Source of the DNA: Montifringilla adamsi
Lineage: Eukaryota > Chordata > Aves > Passeriformes > Passeridae
Reading direction: 5' to 3'
Length of the DNA stretch: 64,000 nt
NCBI GenBank assembly: GCA_017590115.1
Contig: JAGGNK010006659.1
Location: 372,001 to 436,000 of the forward strand
Part shown: piece by piece, positions 36,401 to 51,655 of the stretch
Numbering within the stretch: the stretch's first letter is position 1
Layout of the letters: each line of letters starts with the position of its first letter
Position numbers and translations under genes: made by a program
Notes under the pieces: model-generated
Seen by the model: only the letters and a program-made list of their open reading frames with translations
Told to the model about the DNA's origin: nothing
The model's database searches: none

Positions 36401-39400
36401 GACAGCTCTACGTCCAGTTCCTGTGCCAGCAGACAATACTTTTTTCCTGTGTTTCTTACATGCTCTGAGGTGACTTTTCAGACACTGGTGTCTTTACAGG
36501 AGAAATATATTTCCTGGCATGCTGGACCATACAGTAGTTCTGGAGCTGTCTCAGTTTAAAACATTTAAAGCACAATTTGGTATAATTGTGAGATATCTAA
36601 AGTGATATAGATAAAAACAGCCACCTGTCTCTCCATCAGCCCTTCTAACTCTGGCATCTTCTACAATTTGTTTTATCAGTTTTCTAATTTGTTGATTTTT
36701 TTTCATCATAAAAGTATATGTACATATTTCCTAAAAATGTTTACTGGGAGATGGATTTTTAAAAGTGTGAATAAGGAATAATTTTTTGTTCTACAATTGG
36801 AGAAACTCAATGTGTTGATATGCAAATATATTACATTATAGAAAACAAGTTAGTGAAATGATTCTTTAAGGAAATAGCATGTGTTAAACTTCATGATAAC
36901 TTTCTTTCACAAAAAGAAATAGAAAATTATATGCTGATTTTCTTTCCAAGTTATTTCATTATGTTCCACGCAGCAGAGAAAATTTCTCTTTTCAAACCTG
37001 CACGGAGGATCTTGATTCCTATGTTATACTCATTTTGCTTCAGTGCAAATCTTGATTAAACTTTATGAGAATATTGAAATTCAATACACTCTTCCTTCCG
37101 ACCATGTCCACTCATTGATATAAACTGTATTTGCAAGTTAAACTGTGTTGATACATCATCTGACCTAAACCTTCAGCCTCTGAAAGAAAGACATCATATT
37201 GAAAGCCACCCAGTTATTCTGACTAATTTTCTTGGACCTACTTCCTTATTAGTAACTTATAAGTAAGAGTATTTCTTAGCTGGAGGTCACTAGGTTAGAC
37301 AAGCTATTACAGTCCTCTGTGATTGTGCGCAACTTTTTCCACACACAACACTGTGGGCCAGTAACAGAGGGCATGCCAAGTACCTAAAATCTCAAAACTA
37401 GTTTAAAATCATAGTGATCCTTAGTCTTAGGTAATAAAATCCTCCACACGTGTCTATACATGTGCTGATGGGCACAATGGGCAGATATCTTGCAATAAGC
37501 GCAGAGTCTTTGTATTGAATGTCTTCTTCATGTTGACATGCCAGTGAAATTTCACTGCCTGCCTTTGTAGCAGTGTTACAGCTTACCTTTGCACATCCAA
37601 GGGAACAGCACCCTCAGAAGCTGTGAGATTCAGCCTGGCTGTCAAACAAATATTTAAACCCACACTGTTACTCAGCACTAATGTTTTGGACAACCCAAAG
37701 AGTTGCATATTGTGCAGTGAGCTGGAAAAGCTTCTTCTGGCATGTGAAAGTCCAACGCTGACAGCCCCTCCAGCAAGATCACATGCACAAGAAACATGAA
37801 CATCTCTCTGTGTGACAGGGTTGCCAAAACATTATTGTAATTTTGAATCTAGCCTCTCCATTTCCTTGCCCTCAATCTTCATTTAAGTAAAAAAAAACAA
37901 AAAACCCAAACATTTTATTCCCTTTTGTGGAAGAGCAGAGGTATCAGATGTAACAAGGCAAAGACTGAGAAGGAGGAGGAAGATCATCTGCAACATGTAC
38001 TGCCAGCCCCAGAACCTTGGGACTTACTTCCATAAGAGGTCACAGGGATTACAGCTAATGACACTGAGAAAGGATATTGCATTCACATGTAAATCAAGAA
38101 CATAAACTAATACTTTTGATAGGATAAGAATGTAAATCTCTGTACCTCAGAGCATAAGGCAGTAGTTGCCACTTCTGTCAGAGAAAAGGAGAAAGTCTGC
38201 CAGCAGCCAGGTCGGCAGTTTGCTGTGCCTTCGTCGGGAGAATCTGTCACTGTCAGGCTCATGCCTCAGTGCCAGACAGAGCACTGACCTGATCCAGAGA
38301 GGCAATTTCTTCGTTTTGATTCTTCCCCTGTTTGGACATAATAAGGTCTCTGATCCTGTTTGGTAAAATCACTCTCTTGTTAAATTTAACCAAGTGTTCA
38401 TTAAACTGTGATACAGTGTCATTCTAATGTTGCCAAAATCTGCTTGTACCCAAATTTATATTCAGGCCCCTAGAGATCTTCAGCTGATTACGCATTCCTT
38501 GGAGACACAACCTTTGTTCTGTTTTTTTTCTGCTTGAGGGTGTTTTAGCATAGCTGGCAAGCCAGAAACTCTCCCTCTTCAATCTTCCATTCACTTGCAC
38601 AAATCATGCAACAACATTTCCATCTTGGAGAGGGAGGGGACTGCATTGCCTCCAGAATCGCTTTCAGCAGGGGTCTCTGCCTCTGGCAACAGCCACACAG
38701 GTACTTCATAGCTGCTCTATCCCAGGTTCCAGGAAAACATGGTGCTAGGTAAACCTGCCAGCATGTTATTACAGGTATTGATAAAATGAACAAAATTCTG
38801 AGCTGCTGTAAACTGATACCCATCTAACTACACAGCCATTTCTGGAAACCAGACAACCAGATGGGTGCAAATATGCCAAATTTTATAGCCCTATTTTATA
38901 TTTAGCTAGCAAAAGTAACCTTGAAAATAATTTCATGCAGAACACTCTTGTCAGTGGAAGAACTCATTAATTTTTTTTTTTTCACCATATTTGCTTCTAG
39001 AGTATTTTCCATTTTGTTTACTTCTAAGTAGTCTTGAAGTCCAGGAACAGATTTTTTTTTTATTATTATTTTTTTATTTTAGAAAGTAGTTGATGAAGGT
39101 GAAACTGCCTTTCATTATAATGTTATAGATTAGATATTTATTGGAAAAATATTTAAATATTTACACCCCAAAAAGAGTAATCTAGGAGCATACTATTTCT
39201 ATCAGATCTTTCAGCCAACTAGAACATCGAACTAACTTACAAATATCCTCATAAGAGATGACACTGATATTCTCATGTCAGACGTTAAGGCTAAAAATCT
39301 GCAAATTAAACTCAGAGTTTTAACCTTTATCAGCTGTGAACCCATCTGCTACTTTTATGTGTCCTGCAAAGAGCAGAACCATAGTATCAATCTATTTTTA

Positions 39401-42400
39401 AAATAATGTTAAGTGGAAAGGGACAAAAGCAAACCTTAGATGGGTTAAACAATTGAAAAAATGTAAGGAAATAATAAAATATGTGTCTCAAATAACATAG
39501 AATAAACTTATTATCAGTAAACAGCATTCAAGTTTCATACAGCAGTAATTCTTAAGTAATTACAAAGAAAATGTTCTTGTTATACCTAGATATTAAAGAC
39601 TTCCTAAAACTTCAGCAAGAAGTTTTCAAATAAATTAAAAGAGGTGGTCTTTATTATTTGACAGATATATTATTATGCAAGTAAGGGTTGGCGTTTAGGT
39701 ACCTAAATGCTAATGGGTTATTTGAGATGCTCTACTACAATCAGCCTGGTCCCTCTTAAGCCATCCTTTACCATACTCTCCCACAAATCTCAGACCTTGC
39801 TGGGTTGACAGCTAAATTTTATCCACAGGTCACAATGATAAACTCCTTATCACTATCCATTTTGATTTCTGAGACTTTTTCGTGGTTTTATACTATCATC
39901 ATGTACATTCAGAGTTGGTAATTGAATAAGGACTAATAAATGAAAAAATACACTGTAAGAGAAATAAATCTTGTCCATTGTGATCAATCAAGTCAAACAA
40001 GGCTGGTGTAGTCTTTATTTTATATATTGGTCAGAACTTCTTTATACAAAGAAATGGTACTGTTTTGAAGTACTTCAGCATCCCAGGGACTAAGATCATT
40101 CAGCGGTTCTTCCACTGTGCCTCTTCTACCTTTAAGGATTTCACAGAAGAACATGTGATGCATTTAAATCAGGAGGTGATGAATTTGTTGCATAGATATC
40201 TCCTGGGAAGATTTGTGGAGGTAGTAAAAATGAAGGAAATTGCAATATTGTTGGTCATGGAAACCATTAACAGAAGTAAGGGGCCAGGGCCAGAGGAACA
40301 CCTTCAGACTGGATTTTTAACTACGGAAAAATTAATGTAGTCATTGGCATGTAGAGAAATAAACCGCTGACAGCACTGTAATTTCTCTTTAATGCTCTCT
40401 TTCCTTGAGAATTCAGTAAACTGTGAATGAAATATACATCAGTTCTTCTGTTAGTGAATTGTACATCGGTGCCAAGTTCTGGTACGGATAAAAGGGCTTC
40501 TAGGACCTAGGAAATGCAGAATTTTGTTTGATAGACATAATGTAAATAGTGGCATAAGTTTATGGAGTAAGTTCTGAAATGGACAGGTAAAAAGAAATGC
40601 TGATGTTCTCATGTGAGCCATTTCAGGTGACAATCTCCAAGGCCATTGGATAATCAAGTTGTCGCTGTGCTAGCCCACTATTTATTATCCAGTCCCAAAA
40701 AGTGTTGATGCAGCAGACTGTGAACTTGGTGACAGGCAAACCTGGAAAATGGTATAGAGACACGGCTTGTGGCCACATGTGAGAGAAAAACAAATTAAAA
40801 AAAATTAAATTTAAGCAGTATTTTTTGAGATGTTTGATTACAAGATCAAGGATTGTGCTGTTTCCACTTTATCCCATATGCAATATAATCCCTAAGTCTA
40901 CACATTAGTTCTAGGCCAGTTACATAAAGATGTTTCAAGGATGAAAAACCCCAAAAGAATAAAATTGATAAAAATTCATATAACACATTATTGAGCAGTA
41001 GTGCTATAAGATTAGTAAATATGACAAAATTATAACATTCAGCTGTTTATAAGATGTCAGCAATGATCTGTCTCTTAAGGAAACCATTAAACACTTCTTT
41101 TTTCTTTCTACATTCAATTTATGCAGTAAAATTCCTAGTAAAATTCAGGTCTCAGTTTTGAAGAATGCATTCAAGAGTTCAGAAATCCCAAGCTACCTTT
41201 ATTTCCTACTTTCTGTAGAACTCATTGTTATGTCTGCTTATAGACAGATTATACAGACTGTATATTATGTTTTCTTTGATATTTATATTTTCTTTTTCAG
41301 ATGCATAGTGTATTTTGAAAATAAATTGACTTACAGTTTTTATATCAGTCTTCAGGGTGGTTTCCTTTTTCTCCTTTTGCAGATTGTCTTTTTCTGCCTT
41401 TGTAATTTAGAGAGGAGCTTTGGCCTATGTCAAATTGCGGAAAATATGCTTGGAGAAGTCAAGGAAATTTGAGGAGGGGTAATTTTTGAATTTTAATTAG
41501 TGACTCATGAAAGTCTTTACTTTTGACAATATCAAAACCAAATCTGGAATAAAGTCACTAGGTTTGGCAGATGTAGGTCACAAAGCAGTTGACTGAGAGA
41601 TTATGACCCTGGTACACCTTTTGATTCTTCCCTAAAATTGACCCTTATCTTTAAACTATAAGAACTGTCAGTTGCTATAACACAGTAGGCAGGTGAGAGA
41701 AAACCACATTTCTGTATTGCCTGACCAGATTGCTTTCCTGGCTCTGGTGCCAGTTTTTATGGCCAGAGCTACTCCATGTCCAACACCATTGTACCCTTTT
41801 CACTTTTGGATCTTCTTTTTCATCTTACTGCTACCTCAGATTCAGATCCTCTACTTTTGAGCAGACTGTTAAATCAGCAGTTAAATGAATCACTGAAACA
41901 TCACTGAAAGGAAATTTTATTAAGATAATTATCTGTATTATTAAAGATACTGGTGATTTAGATTTTCTAGGGACACGTATGTTATTCTGATCCAAAAAGA
42001 GGTGTGAATAGGTGATACTCTGTATTTGCATTAAAATAGCCTTGAATGCTAAGAAAAGGAGGCTTTCAAAACTTAGAACCCCAGAATTAAGACAGTTTTG
42101 GAAAAGAATTCTAAACTATTTGCTTTCACCATATATGCATTGATATCTGTTTTTAAGGCGAGAGAACAGCTCCTGAACAGCTTTGCCTTTTCATTATTTT
42201 CTATGTGATAGACAGCAATAAAGGCTTGCCAGATGTTTATTCGCAATTTTAAATAACTACCAAGTAAATCACAGGATTATTATTTTTTTTTCAAGGTTTA
42301 AGTACACACATGACATTTCAAATGGTGAAATTGTCATTATATATGAAGTTCTTAAAATGAAATAATTCAGCATTTGAATATGCTGTACTGCACCACATTG

Positions 42401-45400
42401 CACCAGTTACTTATTTAAAGACCTGTCAGTGTTACTGATATAGGTGTAGATTATTAGTCTAGATGTCAAAGGTATAAAGCAGGAGCAAACTGATAACCAT
42501 TTAATCTGCAGGAATGATGAAATATGGAATTAACCTAGTAGAAAATAAATTACAAGAAACTGTATGACCTTTTCAAGAATGTTAGTTTTTTGTATACCTG
42601 AAAGAAGTTTTGCATTATAAAGGCAAAGAATATTTATATTCAACATTTTGTTTGCACCACATTGAGAGTGAAATCTGGATCTAGACAGAGACAAAAATTA
42701 TGATTTTTGAAATTTATTAGGTTAACCTGAAACATAATCTCTTTTGTAACCAGGTATCTTGCCTGGGCTTAATCATTTCTCATCTATAATAAAGGATTAA
42801 TAAATGTCAGATTAGCATTCTTTTAAACAACCTGAATATATCTGAAAGTATCTAAGACCATTGTCTATATATTGCAAGGGAAAAAATACGCCAGCCACTT
42901 GCAGAAAGGAAGGGAAAAGTATTCAAACACTTTTTTTTTTTTTAATTTTTTTTTCCCTCCAGCTTTTTGTAGCCCTGCTGAATAATATGACAATTATTTA
43001 GGTAAATAATCTAGTCAATCCCAGGAGACAGGGCCTTAAATTTTGGAGGACATTTACACACAGGACTGCAAAAATCCATTTGATTCTGCATATTTTCCTT
43101 CAGTATGAAATGTCAATTCTTCTTGTGATAATGGCAACAGAAATAATTTATTGGTGCTTTAAGGAAAATACTAAAACATTGTCTACTACAATACCACAAT
43201 ATATGTGCAATATACTATTTAAAATTATAACATTACTATAACATATCTATATATAATCATCTGCTATATATAACACAGTAGCCTGTTATATATGTGATAC
43301 GTAATAGATGATACAATATTTTGATGTAAATATGTAGCATTATGTTGCATACTGAAAGACATTTTCAAGGGTCTGAGGAAGATTAGGGAAGAAGGAATGG
43401 GAAGCTCCAGTAATGCTGATTACACCACCTAGCTCAGGTTACTTTCTGTTGCTCAGGGCTGACTTAAGTTATGTGTCTAAATTTATTTGCACTAAAAGTT
43501 GAATAAATTAACCTTGGCCACTAACAGGGTACTCTTTGTTTAACCCAGAAAATATCTCATCTCTGGGAATGGAACAAGTAACATTTGCAATTGGGATGGA
43601 TTGGGTGCCAAGCTGTATTCTTACTTCTTTTATTTGCCCTCTCAGACTCATATTTTCTTCTTCATTTTTTCTGTCTGTTGCTTTGCTCCCTGACTTTGCC
43701 ATACAAAAGGCTTTGCAAAGGGGCAGCAAATCATGAACAAAACTATTTTCTTTCCAGTTTACATTTAAGTTGCTACGTACTCTTTATCGAGAATAAATCT
43801 GTTTGGCCTTTGACTTCTAGCTCTCACTTCAGATTTTATGGTATCTCCCCTTTAAATAAGATGGAAGTACCAAAATATATCCTCTATAGACAAATGAAGT
43901 TTGTGTATTTCCAGATTCTCAGCTGCAAACTAGAAGGACTTTTTAATGTATTGTATAGGGTGACTTTGAGTCCTTGATTAAAATTAATTCTGGATATTTT
44001 TCTTTCCAGTTTTGTACCAAAGACTGGGGTGAGCCAGGAAGTATGTCTGGGGTATAGAGCCAGGAAATAGCAATATTGCTGCTTGCAAGGGACATTTTTT
44101 TATTATTCAGGTTTGCTGAGAAAGAGATTTTCAATATTAGTATATCTTCTTAATGTATTAAGCATTATAATCGATTTTTCCTTCTGACCCATGAGAACTC
44201 AGCAAGGTATATTTTTTTACTACTGCCTGGGAGGTTTGTAAACTATACACCACAAAACTGGAAACAAGCTAATCCTAAATCTGATTAATTTTGACTGAAA
44301 TACATACATATTTGCCACTATGTGTTCGTATCATGAACTTTGACTCAGAATTAACATATGGTATATCCACCCTGGTGTTCATTATTAATGTATTTTCTCT
44401 CTAGCAAAAATAGAAAGGTTAGAGACAAGGACGCATTACTGACTTGCAAGCACATCTCAGGTGTGTTCTTTACCTCATCTCTGTTACACATTTTATGCCG
44501 GCCCTCAGTAGACTTAGCCTGTATGCTGGATTTATTTGTAGCATCACAAGACAAATCCATTCTTACTTGGCTACAAAGAAAATCTCAGCGCTTATCTCTA
44601 AATTTCACATCAGCAGTGAAGATTGCAGTTATTTGAAACATTATCTTTCAACATAATGAAGGATGAGCTTTCAAAGCGCCTCTCAGATTTTGCAAGTAGA
44701 GCAAGACAAAATTAATAGAAGTGGAAATTTTTAGAGATATCCATTCTACATGTAAAATTAAAATACCTACCCCAGGAAGTAGCAGTATCTGAAAGGCTAG
44801 CTTTATTTTTAAATTATTTTTTCCTCCCTGCAAGCAGCCCAGTGACCTCTGTTTTTACTTACAAGGTCTGCTCTGGGGCACTGAATGACACTTCTGATAA
44901 CAGGGAAAGGTTCTGACTGCAAGCAAGTGAAACAGTAAGCTGAACTCCTGCCTTTATCATCTCCCTCTTGTCTTGCACCATGGCATGCTACTTTGGCTTT
45001 TGCTCCTGTATATTTTAAATCTGAGGAACAGTACTGAGAAAAACTCATTTTTGGTGCCATTATTTATAAGAATGCTTGCAGCACATGCTGTACTGCTAAC
45101 AACAGAAGCCCTACAAACTACCCTGCCATAGTTTTACCTTGACTGTTTTCTAGCTCTTGCTGCAATAAACCAATTCTAAATGAAAATAAAATATTATAAT
45201 CATATCACGACTATAATTTTTATGTCTGTGTGGTACAAGTAGTCCCAGACTGTTGATATTCCTTACCAGAACAGTCACTATCTGTTTTTACATGTGGGCT
45301 TTTTCCAACTTAACCTCACAAGTGTTTTCTACAGTTTCATTCTGTATGAGAAACAGATAAGAATCCTAATGGTATTAAGAAACTTGAAATTCCATTAGAA

Positions 45401-48400
45401 CTCATACTGAGTGCTGCAGGGAAGGAATAAGTTTTTCAAAAAAAGCCCTCTTTTTCGGGGCGTAAGCATGAGGCAAGGATGGATTTCCTTTTTGAGTGAT
45501 AGAAAATTACAAATCAACATGCCTGTTGTAATAACAAATACCTTCCAGGGATGAAACTGAAAGTATTTTGCCTTTGATGTAGTGAAAGTGAGGAAAAATA
45601 ACAGAGCAGGGGCAAGAAACAAGATGACTTGAATTGTTTTACGTAACATATATATTTATAATATATATAAAATTTCTACATATCTGTGTTTGTGAGGTCA
45701 TAAAGAAACTTTGGCAATTAAATTCTAAAGACAGACAACTTTATGCTTTTTATAATTTTCAAGTTTTTCTCGAAGTTGTGAACTCTTAACCTTCTTTAGA
45801 TAAACCTAGGAAGGGGTCAGTTTTTTATTTCACTCTGTCTGTAATGTTAGTACTAGTTTGTATGGTCTCTTACACTAACTTTTCCCTAAAAATCATCAAA
45901 ATAAATTTTTTGACTGTGTCTACACTTAGTCACAAAATACAAAATCTGCTTTCACATTTTCTGGTGCAGCACAGATTATCTTGTGCATGTGCCTGAATGT
46001 CCACCAAACAACGTTTTATTTTTTAATGCCACATCAAAAGTGCTTTAAATGTAGGGAAGCTTGATGCACAGCTTCAGTGGGCTTAATAAATAATAGCAGC
46101 AGCCACTTCTCCCTCTTTTCTACCCAGTGTACCAGTTACCTGCCACCAAAGGAATCCATTTTTTTCACTGAAGTAGAAACACTCAGAAAGGCCTCAGATC
46201 CTGGAAAAGAGGTTCTTGAGGATTCATGCTCCTACTCAGTGTTAGAGCTGCAGTAAATGTCACTACATCTGCTTCAATAATTTCATTCCAAAGTAGTTTT
46301 TTTTAGCTGGTGGATGCATAAACTCCTGACAACTTCATTTTAATCCACAAAGAAGATTCCCATGTTGCAAAAATCTTAGTCTAAAGCTCTTCTTACATGT
46401 ACTTCTTAGAGGCTGATAGGTTGTCTGTTATTATAATTACTTATGTGGTTTATTTAGCAAAGAAATTCACTTTTTGAACTACTGATGTTTAGATTATGAA
46501 ATTTAGAAGTTTAAATACACACATATAGCATTTGTAGGTGATCTAAGGAGAACTTGATACTGTGAAAACTTCGCTTTTCCTGAAGTAGAAGACACATTTT
46601 AACTCAATCCTATTTGCTCCTTCATGCTGTCAAGTGGTTTCACTTCAGGTTATAAAATGCATACATATTTCACACAAGATTATGAAAAAAGAGGTTTCCA
46701 GACATTTTTCATTGCTAGCTTACTGTATACCTTAGCCCTCTGAATACCATCAGTTTGACTCTCATTACTTTTGTTGGCTTAGAAATGAATGACATTTTAG
46801 TGAATATAAGGAACTGATGGAGAGAGGTGAATAAAAATTTTTCAGCTCTGTCCAAAGAAACAAACACAATTGCCTAAAAAGTATTTTTGCTTTTATTTCT
46901 AATTTTCCTCACTTCAGACTCTGTGTTTCCTTTCAAACATGCTGTTTCTGGGAAATAGAAAACCTCACAGTCCATTTGAAGCAACAATAAATAGACAGAA
47001 ATCTGTAAAGAGAAATAAAAAATGACAGTCTCATGAACTATACTTATCTAATTGTAGTCATCCATATCTGATCTAAAAAGTGAACTTTTTTTTAATAAGA
47101 GTATTAAAAGGATGCCTTCTAAAATTGATTGAAACCTGTGTTAATAGAAACTTTACCTCTTAACCTACTAAAAAAAACCCATGATATTATTCTTCCACAA
47201 TCATTGAAAAGTAATGTGGAAGAACACATTTTATTTTGTAGTGACTGTCTTACATTTTCTTCAGTGGAAAAATTTCTAATCTTATGTTTATGTGGAATCC
47301 TTTTCCAAAGCTAAAGAGGTATTTTTGTAAATTCAAGAACTGAAAGTAAAGGGTAAAGATGCCATATGTATTTCGCCAAGTCCTCACTATATCTTAGGGT
47401 TTAGAAATTTCATGTGAGCAAAGAATTCTGAAATCACTCTAAGAATAAGTATCCAGACAAAAAAAAAAGAAAAAAAACAAAAAAAACCCCAAATTTAAAT
47501 AATTTAAAAATAAAAAACTAAAAAGACAAGACAAATACACAAGGCAATAAAAATGAGTTAGACCTCAACTAGGAATAATTTTTAGTTTAACAACTGACAA
47601 TTGTTAGCCTTGTAACTTGAAAGGTGTTCACCTTTTGTTAGCCTTGCACTAATATAAAGACCTCCTGTATTTTCACTGCTCTTGGTTATATATTCACCAC
47701 CTTGAAAAGGAACAATCCATCTGAGCTGTTTTAGCCTTCCTTCGATTGCCCTGATTGTGCAGATGGCCAGAAAAACTTTTCAAATAAAAAGGCAAGGTAC
47801 TGAGGGCTTGAGCACTGACATTCTGAACTGGCTTCCCCGTCTGGCTTTTCTTGGGATGACACTGAATAAGACTTCAGTTTGCCTTCACCAGTGCTTTCAT
47901 CCGGGAGCACTTCCAAAGAGTATTGCCAGCAGGCCTCAGAACATGCCCACAGGCAAGGTCAGCTCCACAGGGTAATAACTGCCTGTCAGCTACATTATGA
48001 AAATAAAACCACTATTTTAGAAAGTAGGAGAGCCAGCCTAGCAATGCAGTATTTGAAAAATGTAAATTTCTTGCACATTTAATAAATTATCCAGGAGGGT
48101 TTGACATACCCCTTTTATGTAATATGCAAGTGCATAATCAACTTAGAAATTATTGTTACAGTATTTTTCTTTAAAAAAATTACTTTTGGAAATATAGATC
48201 TAAAAATAAAGCCACAGGATGAAACAACATCTATGGTCTGCATTAAAAAGTCAAGAACAACTGATATCAGTGAACTAGCAACAACAGCTTTGCCATTGAT
48301 AGGTTCTTGATGGTTTTATCTTTCATTCATAGAGAAGACATAAAATCTGTATATCCCAGAATGATTATTCTAGTGCATTTCAGGGAACAAATACTGAATG

Positions 48401-49960
48401 AAAAAGGCAAATGTATGAGTAAGACTTCATTCTCATAAATATTGATTGGCACAGTCTGAAGAGAGTAGGCCATGAGTGTAATTATTCCATATGAAGTGCT
48501 CTCATTATAACCCAGAGTTTCCATAGATCTCTTTCAATGTTTCTTTGACATTGTTGTCAAAGAATCCAATTCACTGACAAGTCACTCACTGCATTCTGAG
48601 AAAGTGAAAAATATAGACAAATACACACAGACAGCCCAAAAATGTATTTTAATACTATTTCCTGCTGTTTAAAGAACTGTAGCTAAGATAATTCAAAAAA
48701 CATTAGCAGAATTTTAATTAGAACCAGCTATAAAATAAAGACGTAGGTTTTTTCTTTTATTTAAAACTTTATATTTGAAAATATCATATGGGAGGAGATG
48801 CAATCCAATTACCCCTCCTGTTTATTGAATTACAGGAGATGATTCAAATATAAGACAAATTAAGTAAAGAATTCTTCTGTGTGGAGGCAAATTGAACTGG
48901 TGGTTGCAGAGAAGAAATGGAGTAATGGGATCAACTTCTCACCCTGTCAGTTTTCCTGTGTTTTGGTCAATTCATTTACTGTGTTTCATTCACTGAGTAG
49001 ATACTGTTTAAGATTCTTTCCATTTAATACTGTAGTCTGCATGTGTGTCTATTTTTCCTTTACTGCAACAGGGTCATTTTTTAAGTTAAAATCTCTTGAC
49101 ACCTTTAAGATAAAAATTATAATTTGACATTTTAGATTTTCAGATGGATTATAGGCAATAAAAAACAAAAACCAAACCTCAACAATAAAAATTTAGGAAA
49201 AATTGTGTATTAAATAAGGAATACACAGTCTAAGGAAATGCACAGTTAAAATTGTTAAGCCACCAGATACATTAATCTCCTAAGCTCTGCATGTAAATCA
49301 ACTGCAAGCTATTTACACTGAACCAGACAGTTTGCATTTCTCCTGCGGGAGTTTTTTAAAAGAAATGTTGTGACTGAAAGTTTACAATAATTATCAAAAA
49401 AAAAAAAAGGATCGAATTTTGAAACTTTTTAGTGTTCCAACTTGTTTAAGGTTTTTGTTGTTTGGCTTTATATTACTGAGTGTATCCTAAAGACATGTAG
49501 ATATTTGACAATCTATTATCACATATTGCTCTGATTATTTTCAACAGGGCTTTCTCTTAGTTTTTAGGCTACTTTTTCTTTTATTCTAGAATATATAATT
49601 TTACAGTATGTTGAAACAATGTCATAAAATTTGATATATGAAATGTATTCACAAACTAATTCAATCAAGAGCTTACAGCAAAATGAACATTTGTATAATT
49701 TATACTGAAAAGAAACAGTGTTATGTGATATGCTTTGATTTGTCATTGCAGTAATTCTATTTTATTAGATACCATTTAAAGAGAATCTGATATCTAGAAC
49801 TTACATAAAAAGAGTTAGTGGTCATTTGACTAATGCTGTTCCCTACATCTCATGGAGCCACATCATTTCTAGTACCAAGAAGTTCCCACTAAATAAAAGT
49901 GAGAGATGTGATCACAGTCAGAATAAAACCAGAATGTTATTGTTCACTCTACCATTGATC

Positions 49961-49962
<2 letters not shown>
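36401..49962. other. Long AT-rich intergenic stretch without a recognised gene
   Basis: More than 13 kb with no supported gene. It has T/A homopolymers (about 39050-39075, 42931-42955, 47460-47490) and TA-rich patches (about 43240-43330, 45650-45672). The frames present, including a hydrophobic 104-codon frame at 41158-41472, have no family resemblance or splice context. No LTR with matched ends and no CR1 tail were seen. Confidence 0.5.

Positions 49963-49996
<34 letters not shown>
49963..49996. repeat. (CA)n microsatellite
   Basis: An uninterrupted run of about 17 CA units, likely length-polymorphic. Confidence 0.97.
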
Positions 49997-49999
<3 letters not shown>

Positions 50000-50344
50000 C
50001 ACACAGACAACTGCAAAATGTAATGATTGCTGAATCTCTTTTTACAGCATTTGCTGAAACGCTATCTTTTTACACAGCGTAGTGACATATTTACATTGGC
50101 TTTGATTACAATAAACAAAGTTTTGTCATTTTGAGTAAAAGTAAAGACATACTAATGAAGAAATTCTGATTAATGGTGTTTATAATGTCAATGGTGTGCT
50201 TTTCAGAAACATCCAATCAATGTGATCAGTTTATAGACACAAACTCCATTTGTGGAGAGATATAAGCCCATGCCTGAGTATATGCTGTGGTCATCCATCT
50301 GGAAAGTAGCTTTTGAGAAAATTACCTGTGAGTCCTGGTGGAAC

Positions 50345-50901
50345 AAGGTTGAACATAAATCAGCAATGTGCCCTCACTGCAGGGAAACCCAGTGGTATCC
50401 TGGCTGAAATAAACAAAGCACTAACAGCAGGTTGGTAGAGCTTATCCTGTCTCCTCCCCTCAGCACCACAGAGTCTAGGAAAGGGCCACAAAATTATTAA
50501 GGCATTGGTGGTCTCTCCCATGAACAAAGACTAAGAGTAATGGGACTGTTCAGCCTGGCGAAGAGAATACTCAGAGGGGAATTCACACATGCACATAAAT
50601 GACTGAAAGGCAGGTGTGAAGGAGGCTCTGTTCATTGCTGCTCTGTGATAGGAAAAGAGACGGTGGGCGTAAACAGATATACTGGACACTCTTCCTGAAC
50701 ATCAGGAAGCACTTTTTTCTGTGAGGGTGACTTATCACTGACAGACATTACTGAAAGAGATTGTGAAGTCTCCATCCTTAGCTACTTTTAAAAGCTTTCT
50801 TGTCTTGTTTCCAGGCAACTTGTTGTGGGTGGCCCTGCCTGAGTAGGGAAATTGGATCAGATGACCCCTAGAGCTCCCTTCCATTCTATGATTCTGTGAG
50901 C
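50345..50901 (+). mobile_element. CR1 LINE 3' fragment
   Basis: Sense CR1 text covers the end of the reverse-transcriptase frame and the 3' UTR: TCAGCAATGTGCCCTC, AGGAAAGGGCCACAAAATTA, CTGTTCAGCCTGGCGAAGAG, CTTCCTGAACATCAGGAAGC, TTGGATCAGATGACCCCTAG and the tail ATTCTATGATTCTGTG at about 50884-50899. It is 5'-truncated, with a small deletion where the 'wide EN-RT' part should precede 50345. Stops are present in the frame. Confidence 0.87.
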
Positions 50902-51142
50902 TGAAAGTTTAGTAATTTTGTTCAGAGCACTGAACATGTAGCTGCTGCCTGAATCAACACAAGTGTTTTTGAAGATCTTGCTTATCCTCACTGAGGGAGG
51001 AGGACTGACTTCTGCCACATGTCCTTAAGGCATTATGAGGTCTTCTTTTGCCTCATATTGCTGTCTCTGCCAGATATTGTCTGAAATTTGTCCTCTGGAG
51101 CAAGCGAAAACAGTTTTGAGTGAGATGTCTTGGTTTTCAGCA

Positions 51143-51652
51143 GGAGGCAAGTAGTTAGCATGGTAAAAAGTTTGTTGACCTAACCCAATGAATAGAGAGC
51201 AATACGCATGGATTTCTTAGATAATACTATGCCATGCTGTAAATTTGAGGGTGGTACTATTTAAGTAACTTTTTAACTATAACTTCCTTCCAAATGCACT
51301 TTTCTTAGTGTATCACATACCCTGGAGAGGCTTATTGCGTCATTGCTCTGACGTTGTCAATTACACAGGGAAAGAACTGTGCTCAGATGAACTATGGGGA
51401 GGTAAGTAGTTAGCATGGTAAAAAGTTTGTTGACCTAACCCAATGAATAGAGAGCAATACGCATGGATTTCTTAGATAATACTATGCCATGCTGTAAATT
51501 TGAGGGTGGTACTATTTAAGTAACTTTTTAACTATAACTTCCTTCCAAATGCACTTTTCTTAGTGTATCACATACCCTGGAGAGGCTTATTGCGTCATTG
51601 CTCTGACGTTGTCAATTACACAGGGAAAGAACTGTGCTCACATGAACTATGG
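51143..51652. repeat. 255-bp tandem duplication, two near-identical copies
   Basis: Copy 1 (51143-51397) and copy 2 (51398-51652) match at a fixed offset of 255. I find only two differences: C/T at 51148/51403 and G/C at 51386/51641. Three bases of homology (GGA) occur at both edges and at the junction. The unit has no recognised gene or repeat family. Confidence 0.95.
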
Positions 51653-51655
51653 GGA

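Noticed and set aside
41158..41472. Hydrophobic 104-codon frame
   Set aside because: A T-rich region gives Phe/Leu/Ile-rich readings. There is no start context, homology or splice structure.
50345..51652. CR1 origin for the 255-bp duplicated unit
   Set aside because: The CR1 ends in its ATTCTATG tail at about 50900, before the duplicated unit, whose text shows no CR1 phrases.
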